Positions 43,546-52,586 of a stretch of DNA of 64,000 nt are shown piece by piece. The translations under genes were made by a program, and so were the position numbers. The DNA is from Streptomyces sp. YPW6 (GTDB taxonomy: Bacteria; Actinomycetota; Actinomycetes; Streptomycetales; Streptomycetaceae), in NCBI RefSeq assembly GCF_018866325.1, contig NZ_CP076457.1, positions 2,453,001 through 2,517,000 on the forward strand, read 5' to 3'. Each line of letters begins with the position of its first letter. The stretch's first letter is position 1. Below the pieces are notes generated by a model. It was not told the DNA's origin. It did no database searches and was given only the letters and a program-made list of their open reading frames with translations.

Positions 43546-46263
43546 GTGCCGTCTGCCCAGCACAGCCTGACGGTCCGGCTGTCGCCGACCACCACCGACG
43601 CCGCGCTCGCCGCGTCCCTCACCGCGGCGTCCGGGCTGTGGTGGCCCGGGGCCCGCCACCCCCGGCTGTGGACGGAGTCCGTACCCGCCCCGGCCTCGTC
43701 CGGCGCGGCGGACCGGCGCCGCGCGGCAGAGGCCCGGCGCCCGGTCGCGTCCGGCCACCGGCTGCGCGCGGTGCTGCTGCGGTACGCGGACGAGCGGCGA
43801 GGATCAGGGGACCCGGGCCCCGATCTCGTCCTGACGGCCGCCGGATCCGCCCTGGACGCGCGTTCGCTGCGGATCGTCGCGCGGGTGCTGCGGGGCGACC
43901 TGGCCGCGGAGGCGGTGACGCCGCTCGCCGGACCGCTCGCGCCCGCCCCGCACCTCGACGAGGAGACCCGCCGCCTCGCCTCGGCGCTCGCGCTCACCGT
44001 CGGACGGTACGAGGGGGTGTCGGCGGTGCGCGTCGCCGTCCCCGTACCCGCCCGGGACCGGCCGCCGTACGCGCTGGGGGCGCTCGACGGGTACGCGGTG
44101 TTCGCGGCGGACCTGTCACCCGGCCGTACGGTCGCGGAGCTGCTGGCCACCGAACCGGCCGCCCCTGCCCCGGGGGAGGAGCCGCCCTCGCTGGAACTGG
44201 CGGCGGGCGACGGGCCCGCCGTCCTGCCGACCGGGCCGGACAGCCTGCCCGTACCGGCGCACCATGTGGAGCGCGTCCGGAGGCAGTTGCTGCACAGCCC
44301 GCCCACCACCCCGCTCTCCCGGCTGAATCCGCTGGGCCGGGCGGAGTCGGCGGAGCACGTGTCCCTCGGGGCCCGCCCGGTACACCCCGCCGCCCCCGGC
44401 CGCATCGACGACGCCTTCACCGCGCAGGTCGCCGCCCGGCCGGACGCCCCCGCGCTCACCGCCGGGGCCACGACGCTGTCGTACGCCGAACTGGACCGCC
44501 GGGCGGAGGTGCTGGCCGACGGCCTGTACGCCCACGGGGTCCGGCCCGGTGATCTCGTCGGGCTCTGCCTGCCCCGCTCGACGGACCTGGTGGCGGCGAT
44601 GCTCGCCGTGCTGAAGGCGGGCGCCGTGCACGTACCGCTGGATCCGGAGCATCCGGCGGACCGGCGGGAGCGCACCGCGCGGGATGCCGGGGTGCGGCTG
44701 ACGATCGGGGACCCGGCCCTCCTCGTCGGCCACCCGCCCCGGGCCGCCGCACCGCGCGGCGGGCCGGGCTCACCCGCGTACGTCGTCCACACCTCGGGTT
44801 CGACCGGCCGCCCCAAGGGGGTCGTCGTCCCGCACGCCAACGTGACGGCCCTGGTCGACGCCGTCCGCGAGGACTTCGGGCTCTCCCCCGACGACACCTG
44901 GACGTGCTTCCACTCGGCGGCCTTCGACTTCTCGGTGTGGGAGATCTGGGGCGCGCTGCTGACGGGCGGGCGGCTGGTGGTCGTGGACCACTGGACCAGC
45001 CGCTCCCCGGAGGACTTCCACGCGCTGCTGGTCCGGGAGCGGGTGAGCGTGCTGAGCCAGACCCCGTCGGCGTTCACCCAGCTCGCGGCGGCCGACCGGG
45101 CCGCCGGCACGCACCCCGTCCCGCGCCTGGTGGTGCTGGGCGGCGAACCGCTGGACACCCGGCCGCTGCTGGACTGGTTCGACCGGCACCCGGAGGACCG
45201 CTGCCGGCTGGTCAACATGTACGGCATCACCGAGACCACCGTTCATGTCACGGCGGCGACCGTGACCCGGCGGGAGGCGCTCGCCGGGTCGCGGTCGGTG
45301 GGGCGGCCGCTGCCCGGCTGGTCGGTGCGGGTCCTGGACCCGCACGGGCGGCCGGTGCCGCCGGGGGCTCCCGGGGAGATCGTGGTGGGAGGGGCGGGCG
45401 TGGCGCTCGGCTATCTGCACCGGCCCTCCCTGACCGCCGAACGCTTCGTCCCGGACCCCCTGGACCCGACGGGGCGGCGGCTCTACCGCAGCGGGGACCT
45501 GGGGCGGCTGCTGCCCGACGGAACGCTGGAACACCTGGGCCGGATCGACGACCAGGTGAAGGTGCGGGGCTTTCGGATCGAGCCGGGCGAGATCCGGCAC
45601 GTCCTGCTGGAGGACCCGGCGGTGTCGGCGGCGGCGGTCACCGTGAGCGGCGGCGGGGGCGGGGACGCGGCGGCCGTGCGGATCGACGCGTACGTGGTTC
45701 CGGCCCCGGGGGCGGGCGAGGACGCCGGGGCCGTGCGGAAGCGGGCGGCCCGGCTGCTGCCGCCGCACATGGTGCCCGCGACGGTGACCGTGCTCCCGGC
45801 CCTCCCCCTCACCGCGAACGGCAAGCTGGACCCGGGCCGGCTGCCCGTGCCCGGGACGCGGACGGCCGGCCCGGTGACGGCCCCTGCCGCAGCACCGGCC
45901 TCTGCTCCCGACTCCCCCACCACGTCCGCTTCTGCCCCGGCCTCCGCTTCCGGCAGCGCCTCCCCTTCCCCCACCACGTCCGCCTCTGTCGCTGCCACCG
46001 CCTCCCCCTCTCCCCCCGCGTCTCACGACGCGTCCGGCGTTGGTTCTCCGGCCGCCGCGCTCGCCGCCATCTGGCGCGACGTGCTCGGCGTCGAGGCGAT
46101 CGGCCCGGACGACGACTTCTGGGACCTGGGCGGCAATTCGCTGTACGCGATCCGGATCGGCACGCTGGCCCGGGAGCGCGGGCTGCCCGGCATCCCGCTG
46201 CGCCAGCTGTATCTGACGCCCACGCTGGGCGCGCTGTGCGAGGCCCTGGCCCTGAGGACGTGA
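43546..46263 (+). CDS. NRPS: degenerate C, adenylation (Thr-like), carrier
   Basis: This is a 905-residue protein. Residues 1-270 align with the later part of a condensation domain (SALALTVGRYEGVSAVRVAVP, DGYAVFAADLSPGRTVAELLA) but lack HHxxxDG, reading TAAGSALD at that place. The adenylation domain (286-770) has VVHTSGSTGRPKG, FDFSVWEIWG, NMYGITETTVH and the catalytic Lys in LTANGKLDPG. The pocket residues I read are D-F-W-S-V-G-M-V-H-K, close to the threonine code DFWNIGMVHK, so L-threonine is predicted. The carrier Ser is near residue 864 (DLGGNSLYAI). GAGGAG precedes GTG 43546. The Ala/Ser/Pro-rich linker at about 780-825 joins A and T. Confidence 0.9.
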   Translation: MPSAQHSLTVRLSPTTTDAALAASLTAASGLWWPGARHPRLWTESVPAPASSGAADRRRAAEARRPVASGHRLRAVLLRYADERRGSGDPGPDLVLTAAGSALDARSLRIVARVLRGDLAAEAVTPLAGPLAPAPHLDEETRRLASALALTVGRYEGVSAVRVAVPVPARDRPPYALGALDGYAVFAADLSPGRTVAELLATEPAAPAPGEEPPSLELAAGDGPAVLPTGPDSLPVPAHHVERVRRQLLHSPPTTPLSRLNPLGRAESAEHVSLGARPVHPAAPGRIDDAFTAQVAARPDAPALTAGATTLSYAELDRRAEVLADGLYAHGVRPGDLVGLCLPRSTDLVAAMLAVLKAGAVHVPLDPEHPADRRERTARDAGVRLTIGDPALLVGHPPRAAAPRGGPGSPAYVVHTSGSTGRPKGVVVPHANVTALVDAVREDFGLSPDDTWTCFHSAAFDFSVWEIWGALLTGGRLVVVDHWTSRSPEDFHALLVRERVSVLSQTPSAFTQLAAADRAAGTHPVPRLVVLGGEPLDTRPLLDWFDRHPEDRCRLVNMYGITETTVHVTAATVTRREALAGSRSVGRPLPGWSVRVLDPHGRPVPPGAPGEIVVGGAGVALGYLHRPSLTAERFVPDPLDPTGRRLYRSGDLGRLLPDGTLEHLGRIDDQVKVRGFRIEPGEIRHVLLEDPAVSAAAVTVSGGGGGDAAAVRIDAYVVPAPGAGEDAGAVRKRAARLLPPHMVPATVTVLPALPLTANGKLDPGRLPVPGTRTAGPVTAPAAAPASAPDSPTTSASAPASASGSASPSPTTSASVAATASPSPPASHDASGVGSPAAALAAIWRDVLGVEAIGPDDDFWDLGGNSLYAIRIGTLARERGLPGIPLRQLYLTPTLGALCEALALRT

Positions 46264-46270
46264 GAAGGGA

Positions 46271-46291
46271 GCGACCGCCCCACACGGTCGC
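46271..46291. terminator. Hairpin between NRPS and SGNH hydrolase genes
   Basis: A 7-bp stem (46271-46277 with 46285-46291) closes on a 7-nt loop, between convergent stops. It is shorter than other terminators in the window. Confidence 0.5.
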
Positions 46292-46313
46292 CCCCTCGGC
46301 TCACCGGCCGCGC

Positions 46314-47867
46314 CTACGCGAAGCGCTGCTTGGCACTGCCGTCGCACGTCTGGAGCTTGAGCGGGTCCTTGGCCCCCGCCAGCGTCAGGCACAGGCCCGT
46401 CGCCGCGGCCGGGCGGATCGTGCCCGACTGCCGGACGAACGTCTGGTTGGCCGCACCCGAGCAGTTCCACACGATGAGCGTGGCGCCCGGGTTGTACTTG
46501 GCGCCGGACACGTCCAGGCACCGGTCGTGGCTGAGCGCGGTGCGCAGGGTCCGCGTCCCGCCGTCGTACCACCAGTTCTGGTTGCGCCCGCCGTGGCAGT
46601 CCCAGCCGCCGATGGCCGTGCCGTTACGGGTGACCGAGGCCGGCACGTCGACACAGGTCCCGGTGGCCTCGTTCGTGAGCGGGGTGAACAGGTCGTCCCA
46701 GGCCGTGCCCGTCAGGACCGGCGTGCCCGTGCTCGCCGGGTCGGCGCAGCTCGCCTCGCGCAGCCCGGAGTCGTACAGCTGGGTCAGGCAGGACGCGAAG
46801 GCCCGGTGCCCCGCCGCGTTGGGGTGGAAGGACTGCCGGACGGAGTTCTCGTCGGGCAGGCCGGGCTTGCTCAGGTCGATGTAGAGGCCGCGCGCCCAGG
46901 GGGCCTCGCTGCACACCTCGTGGCCGTGGAAGAGCCGGGAGTTGTCGAGGTAGGAGGCTCCGGTGTTCGCGGCGGCCCTGCGCATGCCGGCCTGGAAGGC
47001 GGGTACGGCGGTGTTGCGGCCCCAGGCGGTGTCGGAGTCGTAGCCGAGTCCGCCGCAGATGAGCTTGCCGGGGAAGTCCGGGTTGTCGCGGAAGTCCGGG
47101 CCGATCGGGCTCGGGTAGCCCATCAGCACGAGCCGGTAGTCGTCGTTCGCGTATCCGGCGTCGGTCATCACCGTACGCAGGTCGCGGACCGTCGCCTCGA
47201 CCTTGGGGACCAGCGCGTCCACGCGGGCCTGCCAGCCGCCCGCGTACTTCGGCTCGCAGGGGCCCTGGAGGGTGATGTAGCGGACCACGCAGTCGGTCAT
47301 GACCGGACCGAACTGGAGGTCGTCGTTGGCCCCGGCGACCAGGACGATCATCTTGATCCGGGTGTTGCGGGCCTTGATGGCGAGGCTGTCGCTCTGCACG
47401 AGTTCGTCGGCGTACTGCTTGTTTCCGCCGATCTTGATGTTCCCGGTATAGGCGCCGGAGCACGAGACGTTGTACGTGACGTCCGCCGCGATGCCCGTGC
47501 GGTGGATGGCGGCTTCCGGGGAACGGTGGCACCAGTTGTCCGGCCCGTTGGTGCCGGGTTCGTAGGTGCCGACGCCCTCGCCGGAGATCTCGCTGTCGCC
47601 GAGCGAGATCAGCCCGGTCTTGCGTTCGGCCGGCGGACGCTCGGCGGGGCTGCCGTACAGCTGGGTGGCTTCGGCGGCCCGGACGGCTTCCAGCGCGGGC
47701 GGAAGGGGGGTGGATGCGATAGAGCTGGTGGCCGGCTCCGTCGCGCCCGCGGGTCCGGCGGCGGCCATTCCGCCGACGGCAGCCGCGAGAGCGACGGCGG
47801 CGGCGACGGTGCAGCGGAGCCGGCGAAGGCCTCGGAGCCCTCGGAATCTGGTGCTGGTGCGCCTCAT
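46314..47867 (-). CDS. Secreted SGNH hydrolase with ricin-type lectin domain
   Basis: This 517-residue exported esterase/lipase has an Arg-rich signal peptide (RRTSTRFRGLRGLRRL, then an Ala-rich helix and a cleavage site near AGPAGATEP). The SGNH blocks are GLISLGDSEISGEGVG (nucleophile Ser), VSCSGAYTGNI, AGANDD and SFHPNAAGH. A C-terminal beta-trefoil of about 125 residues has QxW-type repeats (NQNWWYD, NQTFVRQ, KQRFA) and Cys pairs, suited to binding sugars. GGGAGG lies just before ATG 47867. It is convergent with the NRPS operon and divergent from fumC. It may be an unrelated passenger at the edge of the locus. Confidence 0.88.
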   Translation of the reverse strand: MRRTSTRFRGLRGLRRLRCTVAAAVALAAAVGGMAAAGPAGATEPATSSIASTPLPPALEAVRAAEATQLYGSPAERPPAERKTGLISLGDSEISGEGVGTYEPGTNGPDNWCHRSPEAAIHRTGIAADVTYNVSCSGAYTGNIKIGGNKQYADELVQSDSLAIKARNTRIKMIVLVAGANDDLQFGPVMTDCVVRYITLQGPCEPKYAGGWQARVDALVPKVEATVRDLRTVMTDAGYANDDYRLVLMGYPSPIGPDFRDNPDFPGKLICGGLGYDSDTAWGRNTAVPAFQAGMRRAAANTGASYLDNSRLFHGHEVCSEAPWARGLYIDLSKPGLPDENSVRQSFHPNAAGHRAFASCLTQLYDSGLREASCADPASTGTPVLTGTAWDDLFTPLTNEATGTCVDVPASVTRNGTAIGGWDCHGGRNQNWWYDGGTRTLRTALSHDRCLDVSGAKYNPGATLIVWNCSGAANQTFVRQSGTIRPAAATGLCLTLAGAKDPLKLQTCDGSAKQRFA

Positions 47868-47901
47868 TGCGCCTCCCGGTAAGTGGTTACCCCCGGTATT
47901 T

Positions 47902-47919
47902 ACTGGCTGGTAGGCCAGT
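47902..47919. promoter_or_regulatory. Inverted repeat upstream of fumC
   Basis: The arms ACTGGC and GCCAGT are separated by TGGTAG, in the divergent region between the secreted hydrolase and fumC. It could be an operator. The strong fumC ribosome site AGGAGG is at 47958-47963. Confidence 0.35.
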
Positions 47920-47972
47920 TGGGAATACAGAGAACAAGACACGTGCTCATCTTTTTCAGGAGGTTTAAACAC

Positions 47973-49388
47973 ATGACTGACGCATCGTCCGGCGCGGCCG
48001 GCTCCGACGGGTTCCGGATCGAGCACGACTCGATGGGCGAGATCCGGGTTCCCGCGCACGCCAAGTGGCGCGCCCAGACCCAGCGGGCGGTGGAGAACTT
48101 CCCCGTCTCCGGGCAGCGCCTGGAGCGCGCCCACATCGAGGCGCTGGCCCGGATCAAGGGCGCGGCCGCCAAGGTCAACGCCGAGCTGAAGGTGGTGGAT
48201 CCGGACGTCGCCGCCGCGATCCAGGAGGCCGCCGCCGAAGTCGCGTCGGGCCGCTGGGACGAGCACTTCCCGGTCGACGTGTTCCAGACGGGGTCGGGGA
48301 CCTCGTCGAACATGAACGCCAACGAAGTGATCGCCACCCTGGCCACCGAACGCCTGGGCCGCGAGGTCCACCCCAACGACCAGGTGAACGCGTCCCAGTC
48401 GTCCAACGACGTCTTCCCGTCCTCCATCCACATCGCGGCCACGGCCGCCGTGACGGCCGATCTGATCCCGGCCCTCGATCACCTGGCCGATTCCCTGGGG
48501 CGGAAATCAGCCGAATTCGCGGACGTCGTGAAGTCCGGCCGTACGCATCTGATGGACGCCACCCCGGTCACCCTCGGCCAGGAGTTCGGCGGCTACGCGG
48601 CGCAGATCCGCCACGGCGTGGAGCGGCTGCGCGCCTCCCTGCCCCGGCTGGCCGAACTCCCCCTGGGCGGTACGGCGGTGGGCACCGGCATCAACACCCC
48701 GCCCGGCTTCTCGGCCGCCGTGATCGCGGAGGTCGCCGCGGCCACGGGGCTGCCGCTGACCGAGGCCCGCGACCACTTCGAGGCGCAGGGCGCGCGGGAC
48801 GGGCTGGTGGAGACGTCGGGCCAGCTGCGGACCGTCGCGGTGTCGCTGACGAAGATCTCCAACGACCTGCGGTGGATGGCCTCGGGTCCGCGCACGGGTC
48901 TCGCGGAGATCGCGCTGCCCGACCTCCAGCCGGGCTCCTCGATCATGCCCGGCAAGGTCAACCCGGTGATCCCCGAGGCGGTCCTGATGGTCGCCGCCCA
49001 GGTCACCGGCAACGACGCGACGGTCGCCGCGGCCGGTGCGGCGGGCAACTTCGAGCTGAACGTGATGCTCCCGGTCATCGCGAAGAACCTGCTGGAGTCG
49101 GTGCGGCTGCTCGCCAACGCGTCCCGGCTGCTCGCGGACCGGACGGTCGACGGCATCACCGCCGACGCCGAGCGGGCCCGCGCCTACGCCGAATCGTCCC
49201 CGTCGGTGGTGACCCCGCTGAACAAGTACATCGGCTACGAGGAGGCGGCGAAGGTCGCCAAGAAGTCCCTGCGGGACGGGACGACGATCCGCGAGACGGT
49301 CCTGGCCATGGGCTATGTCGAGCGGGGCGATCTGACGCGGGAACAGCTCGACGAGGCGCTGGACGTGCTGCGGATGACCCGTCCGTGA
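47973..49388 (+). CDS. fumC: Fumarate hydratase, class II
   Basis: This 471-residue iron-independent tetrameric fumarase of the TCA cycle has the typical order: [69 protein letters not shown] and the superfamily signature [11 protein letters not shown]. The length matches the family. ATG 47973 has AGGAGG nine bases upstream. It is the right flank of the inserted PKS-NRPS locus. Confidence 0.97.
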   Translation: MTDASSGAAGSDGFRIEHDSMGEIRVPAHAKWRAQTQRAVENFPVSGQRLERAHIEALARIKGAAAKVNAELKVVDPDVAAAIQEAAAEVASGRWDEHFPVDVFQTGSGTSSNMNANEVIATLATERLGREVHPNDQVNASQSSNDVFPSSIHIAATAAVTADLIPALDHLADSLGRKSAEFADVVKSGRTHLMDATPVTLGQEFGGYAAQIRHGVERLRASLPRLAELPLGGTAVGTGINTPPGFSAAVIAEVAAATGLPLTEARDHFEAQGARDGLVETSGQLRTVAVSLTKISNDLRWMASGPRTGLAEIALPDLQPGSSIMPGKVNPVIPEAVLMVAAQVTGNDATVAAAGAAGNFELNVMLPVIAKNLLESVRLLANASRLLADRTVDGITADAERARAYAESSPSVVTPLNKYIGYEEAAKVAKKSLRDGTTIRETVLAMGYVERGDLTREQLDEALDVLRMTRP

Positions 49389-49525
49389 CCCGGTCCGGCT
49401 GTCCATGACCCCGGACGCCCGTCCGGGAGCGCGGACGCCCGTCCGGGAGTACGGGTGACTCGTCCGTGGGCCCCGGGTGACCTGAGTCGCAGCGGGCCGG
49501 TGGGAGCGCTCCGTAAGATCTCGCC

Positions 49526-50227
49526 ATGACAGGTATGGGCAGGACAGGCGCCGGAGAGTGCGCACGCTGGGCGCCCGGGGACCAGATCCTCTGGCGTTAC
49601 CGCGACAACGGCCGGGCCCACCGGACGGCCGGGGCCGCGCCCGTGCACATCTGCCGTCCGGTGACCGTCGTGCAGGACACCGACGAACTGCTCGCCGTCT
49701 GGATGGCGCCGGGCACCGAGTGCGTGCGGCCGGTCCTGGCGAACGGCACCCAGGTGCACGCCGAGCCGCTGGCCACCCGCTACACCGCGCCGCGCACCAC
49801 GGCCCGCTCGACGTGGTTCGGCTCCGGGGTGCTGAAACTGGCCCGGCCGGACGACCCGTGGTCGGTGTGGCTGTTCTGGGACCGCGGCTGGATGTTCCGC
49901 AACTGGTACGTGAATCTGGAGGAACCCCGCACCCGCTGGTCCGGAGGGGTGGATTCCGAGGATCACTTTCTCGACATCTCCGTGCACCCCGACCGGAGCT
50001 GGAAGTGGCTCGACGAGGACGAGTTCGCCCAGGCTCAGCACGTCGGCCTGATGGACCGGAGGACGGCCCGGCGGGTGCGGGAGGCGGGCCTGGCGGCGGT
50101 CGAGGTGATCACCGGCTGGGGGTCGCCCTTCCGGGACGGCTGGGAGCACTGGCGGCCCGATCCGCGGTGGCAGGTTCCGCCGCTGCCGGATGACTGGGAC
50201 CGCACCCCTGCCCGTATGCCGTCGTGA
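49526..50227 (+). CDS. DUF402 domain protein (FomD/YgaC-like)
   Basis: This 233-residue protein has a DUF402 barrel like that of nucleoside-diphosphate hydrolases such as FomD. The recognisable core is WSVWLFWDRGWMFRNWYVNLEEP, HFLDISVHPDRSWKWLDEDEF and a C-terminal GWEHWRPDPRW. A TAAGAT box six bases before ATG 49526 and no Shine-Dalgarno site indicate a leaderless message. Its position between fumC and the phosphatase gene fits the conserved Streptomyces order. The substrate is unknown. Confidence 0.85.
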   Translation: MTGMGRTGAGECARWAPGDQILWRYRDNGRAHRTAGAAPVHICRPVTVVQDTDELLAVWMAPGTECVRPVLANGTQVHAEPLATRYTAPRTTARSTWFGSGVLKLARPDDPWSVWLFWDRGWMFRNWYVNLEEPRTRWSGGVDSEDHFLDISVHPDRSWKWLDEDEFAQAQHVGLMDRRTARRVREAGLAAVEVITGWGSPFRDGWEHWRPDPRWQVPPLPDDWDRTPARMPS

Positions 50228-50610
50228 GACCCTGGAAGAAGCCTTCGGGCGGCCCGGTCGGCAGGTCCGGTCGCACGGAGGAACGATCGCCGCAACCAGC
50301 GGGCACCACACCGGAACTGACCACAAGTCATCACACCGGTCGTGCGGGCTCCGGGCCACGGACCCGGACGTTCCGCTCGGTCGCGGGAGCCACTACGAGG
50401 GGGTGGAGACATGCACGCCGGCCGCTGCCCGCTCGCCGCGTCCGCTGCCGGAGGGGTCGCGTGTCGGCCATCTCCGCGGCGCTCGGTTTCGGCCCCCTCA
50501 TCGGGGGCATCCGGTGACAGCCGTTGTTCTTCCCGCGCTTGCCGGGGCACAGTGACGCCCCACGAGGTGACTGCCTCATACAACCGGCCCGGACGGACGG
50601 AATCCCACGC
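50228..50610. other. Intergenic region with possible micropeptide
   Basis: This is a 383-bp gap between the DUF402 and phosphatase genes. It holds the 18-codon ORF at 50461-50517 with a very good ribosome site. Another short frame starting at ATG 50412 ends at 50614 but lacks clear coding bias. No strong hairpin was seen. Confidence 0.4.
50461..50517 (+). CDS. Possible 18-aa micropeptide
   Basis: GTG 50461 follows GGAGGGG at six bases and opens a frame of 18 codons, MSAISAALGFGPLIGGIR, ending in TGA. The peptide is hydrophobic and Gly-rich, with mostly G/C-ending codons. It could be a leader peptide for the phosphatase gene or a chance ORF. I do not recognise a family. Confidence 0.3.
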   Translation: MSAISAALGFGPLIGGIR

Positions 50611-52518
50611 GTGACGGAGCACCCCACCTCCCACGAAGGCCGGCAGCCCCTGGCTGCCCGGCCGCAGGAGCGCACCCGGCCCCGGCAGCAGGACGCCGCG
50701 GCCGCGGCTGCCGCCGCCGCGGTGCCGGCTCCGGCCGCCGCGCCGAACCCGGGTCCCGGAGCGGCCGCCGTCGCCGACGCGCAGGCCGCCACCCGCCGCG
50801 AGGGCGACCGGCTGCGGTTCGTCGGTGCGGCGACCCGGCGGATCGCCCGGGGCATAGACCTGGACGAGATCGTCCTCGGGCTGTGCCGGGCCAGTGTGCC
50901 GACGTTCTCCGACGCGATCCTGGTCTACCTCCGCGATCCGCTGCCGGTGGGCGACGAGCGCCCGGTGAGCCCGTTCGTCCTGCGGCTGCGGCGCAGCGAC
51001 CGGCTGCGCGTCAGCGACGAGGAGGGCGCCGAGGCGGCCGGTTCCGAGACGGAGCGGCTGCGCCCGCTGATCCTGGACCCGCAGGCCGACCTGATGCCCG
51101 CCGCCGAGCTGTGCGAGGTGCAGGCGGGCGGGGCGCTGGCCGAGGTGCTGCGCGGGGTGCGGCCGGTCTTCGGCGACTCGGCGGCGGCGCGGGCCGCGCT
51201 GCCGGAGCTGCTCGGCCCCGGCCGGTCCGTCCCCACCGGGCACCGGGCGATCCTGGCCCCGCTGCGCGGCCGGCGCCGGGTCATCGGGGCGGCGGTCTTC
51301 GTGCGGGGCATCGAGCGCACCCCGTTCGAGGCGAGTGATCTGCTGGTCGCGGCGCAGTTGGCGACGCACACCGCGCTCGGCATCGACAAGGCCGTGCTGT
51401 ACGGCCGCGAGGCCTACATCGCCGACGAGCTGCAGCGCACGATGCTGCCCGACTCGCTCCCCCAGCCCACCGGCGTCCGCCTCGCCTCGCGCTACCTCCC
51501 GGCGGCCGAGACCGCCCGGGTCGGCGGCGACTGGTACGACGCGATCCCGCTGCCCGGCAGCCGGGTCGCGCTGGTCGTGGGCGATGTGATGGGCCATTCC
51601 ATGACCTCGGCGGCGATCATGGGCCAGCTCCGCACGACGGCGCAGACCCTGGCCCAGCTCGATCTGCCGCCGCAGGAGGTGCTGCACCACCTGGACGAAC
51701 AGGCGCAGCGGCTCGGCAGCGACCGGATGGCGACCTGCCTGTACGCGGTGTACGACCCGGTCGCGCACCGGATCACCATCGCCAACGCCGGGCATCCGCC
51801 GCCCGTGCTGCTCCACCTGGGCGGGCGGGCCGAGGTGCTGCGGGTGCCGCCGGGCGCCCCGATCGGGGTGGGCGGTGTCGACTTCGAGGCCGTCGAGCTG
51901 GACGCGCCCGCCGGCGCGACGCTCCTGCTGTACACGGACGGTCTGGTGGAGTCGCGGCTGCGGGACGTGTGGACGGGCATCGAGCAGCTGCGGGAGCGCC
52001 TCGCGGCGACGGCGCAGCTCACCGGCCCCGATCATGCGCCGCCGCTGGAGGCGCTCTGCGACGACGTACTGGACATGCTCGGCCCGGGTGACCGGGACGA
52101 CGACATCGCGCTGCTGGCGGCCCGCTTCGACGGGATCGCGCCGAGCGATGTGGCGTACTGGTATCTGGAGCCGGAGGACGCGGCTCCGGGGCGGGCCCGG
52201 AGGCTGGCCCGGCGGGCGCTGGGCCGCTGGGGTCTGGACGATCTGGCCGACGAGGTGGAGCTGCTGGTCAGCGAGGTCGTCACCAACGCGGTGCGCTATG
52301 CGGAGCGGCCGGTGACGCTGCGGCTGCTGCGGACCGACGTGCTGCGCTGCGAGGTCGGGGACGACTCCCCGCAGCTGCCCCGGCAGCGCCGGGCGCGGGA
52401 GACGGACGAGGGCGGGCGCGGGCTGTTCCTGGTCAACCGGCTGGCCCGGCGGTGGGGAGCGACCCGGCTGTCGACCGGCAAGGTCGTGTGGTTCGAGATG
52501 GCGGCCCGGGGCCAGTAG
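50611..52518 (+). CDS. PP2C/SpoIIE phosphatase with GAF and anti-sigma kinase-like ATPase domains
   Basis: This is a 635-residue signalling protein. After an Ala-rich start, residues about 70-290 form a GAF-like sensor (RRIARGIDLDEIVLGLCRASVP, HRAILAPLRGRRRVIGAAVF). The SpoIIE/PP2C domain follows, with DELQRTMLPDSLPQPTGV, RVGGDWYDAIPL, VVGDVMGH, NAGHPPPVLL and LLLYTDGLVE. The C-terminal HATPase_c domain has LLVSEVVTNAVRYAERPV and GGRGLFLVNRLARRWG, like RsbW-type kinases. The combination suggests partner switching on an anti-anti-sigma factor. GTG 50611 is chosen; the ribosome site is weak and a longer frame extends to 50524. Confidence 0.92.
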   Translation: MTEHPTSHEGRQPLAARPQERTRPRQQDAAAAAAAAAVPAPAAAPNPGPGAAAVADAQAATRREGDRLRFVGAATRRIARGIDLDEIVLGLCRASVPTFSDAILVYLRDPLPVGDERPVSPFVLRLRRSDRLRVSDEEGAEAAGSETERLRPLILDPQADLMPAAELCEVQAGGALAEVLRGVRPVFGDSAAARAALPELLGPGRSVPTGHRAILAPLRGRRRVIGAAVFVRGIERTPFEASDLLVAAQLATHTALGIDKAVLYGREAYIADELQRTMLPDSLPQPTGVRLASRYLPAAETARVGGDWYDAIPLPGSRVALVVGDVMGHSMTSAAIMGQLRTTAQTLAQLDLPPQEVLHHLDEQAQRLGSDRMATCLYAVYDPVAHRITIANAGHPPPVLLHLGGRAEVLRVPPGAPIGVGGVDFEAVELDAPAGATLLLYTDGLVESRLRDVWTGIEQLRERLAATAQLTGPDHAPPLEALCDDVLDMLGPGDRDDDIALLAARFDGIAPSDVAYWYLEPEDAAPGRARRLARRALGRWGLDDLADEVELLVSEVVTNAVRYAERPVTLRLLRTDVLRCEVGDDSPQLPRQRRARETDEGGRGLFLVNRLARRWGATRLSTGKVVWFEMAARGQ

Positions 52519-52530
52519 CGGGCTGTGCGG

Positions 52531-52558
52531 AGGGGGCGGGCCGCCGGGCCCGCCCCCT
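52531..52558. terminator. Terminator between phosphatase and PBP genes
   Basis: A perfect 12-bp stem (52531-52542 with 52547-52558) closes on a 4-nt loop and is followed by TT. It serves the convergent pair. Confidence 0.8.
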
Positions 52559-52586
52559 TCGCCATGCCCTCCGGACGGTCAGGGCC

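Noticed and set aside
46314..48482. Longer start for the SGNH hydrolase extending into fumC
   Set aside because: The signal peptide and ribosome site place the start at 47867. The extension is antisense to fumC.
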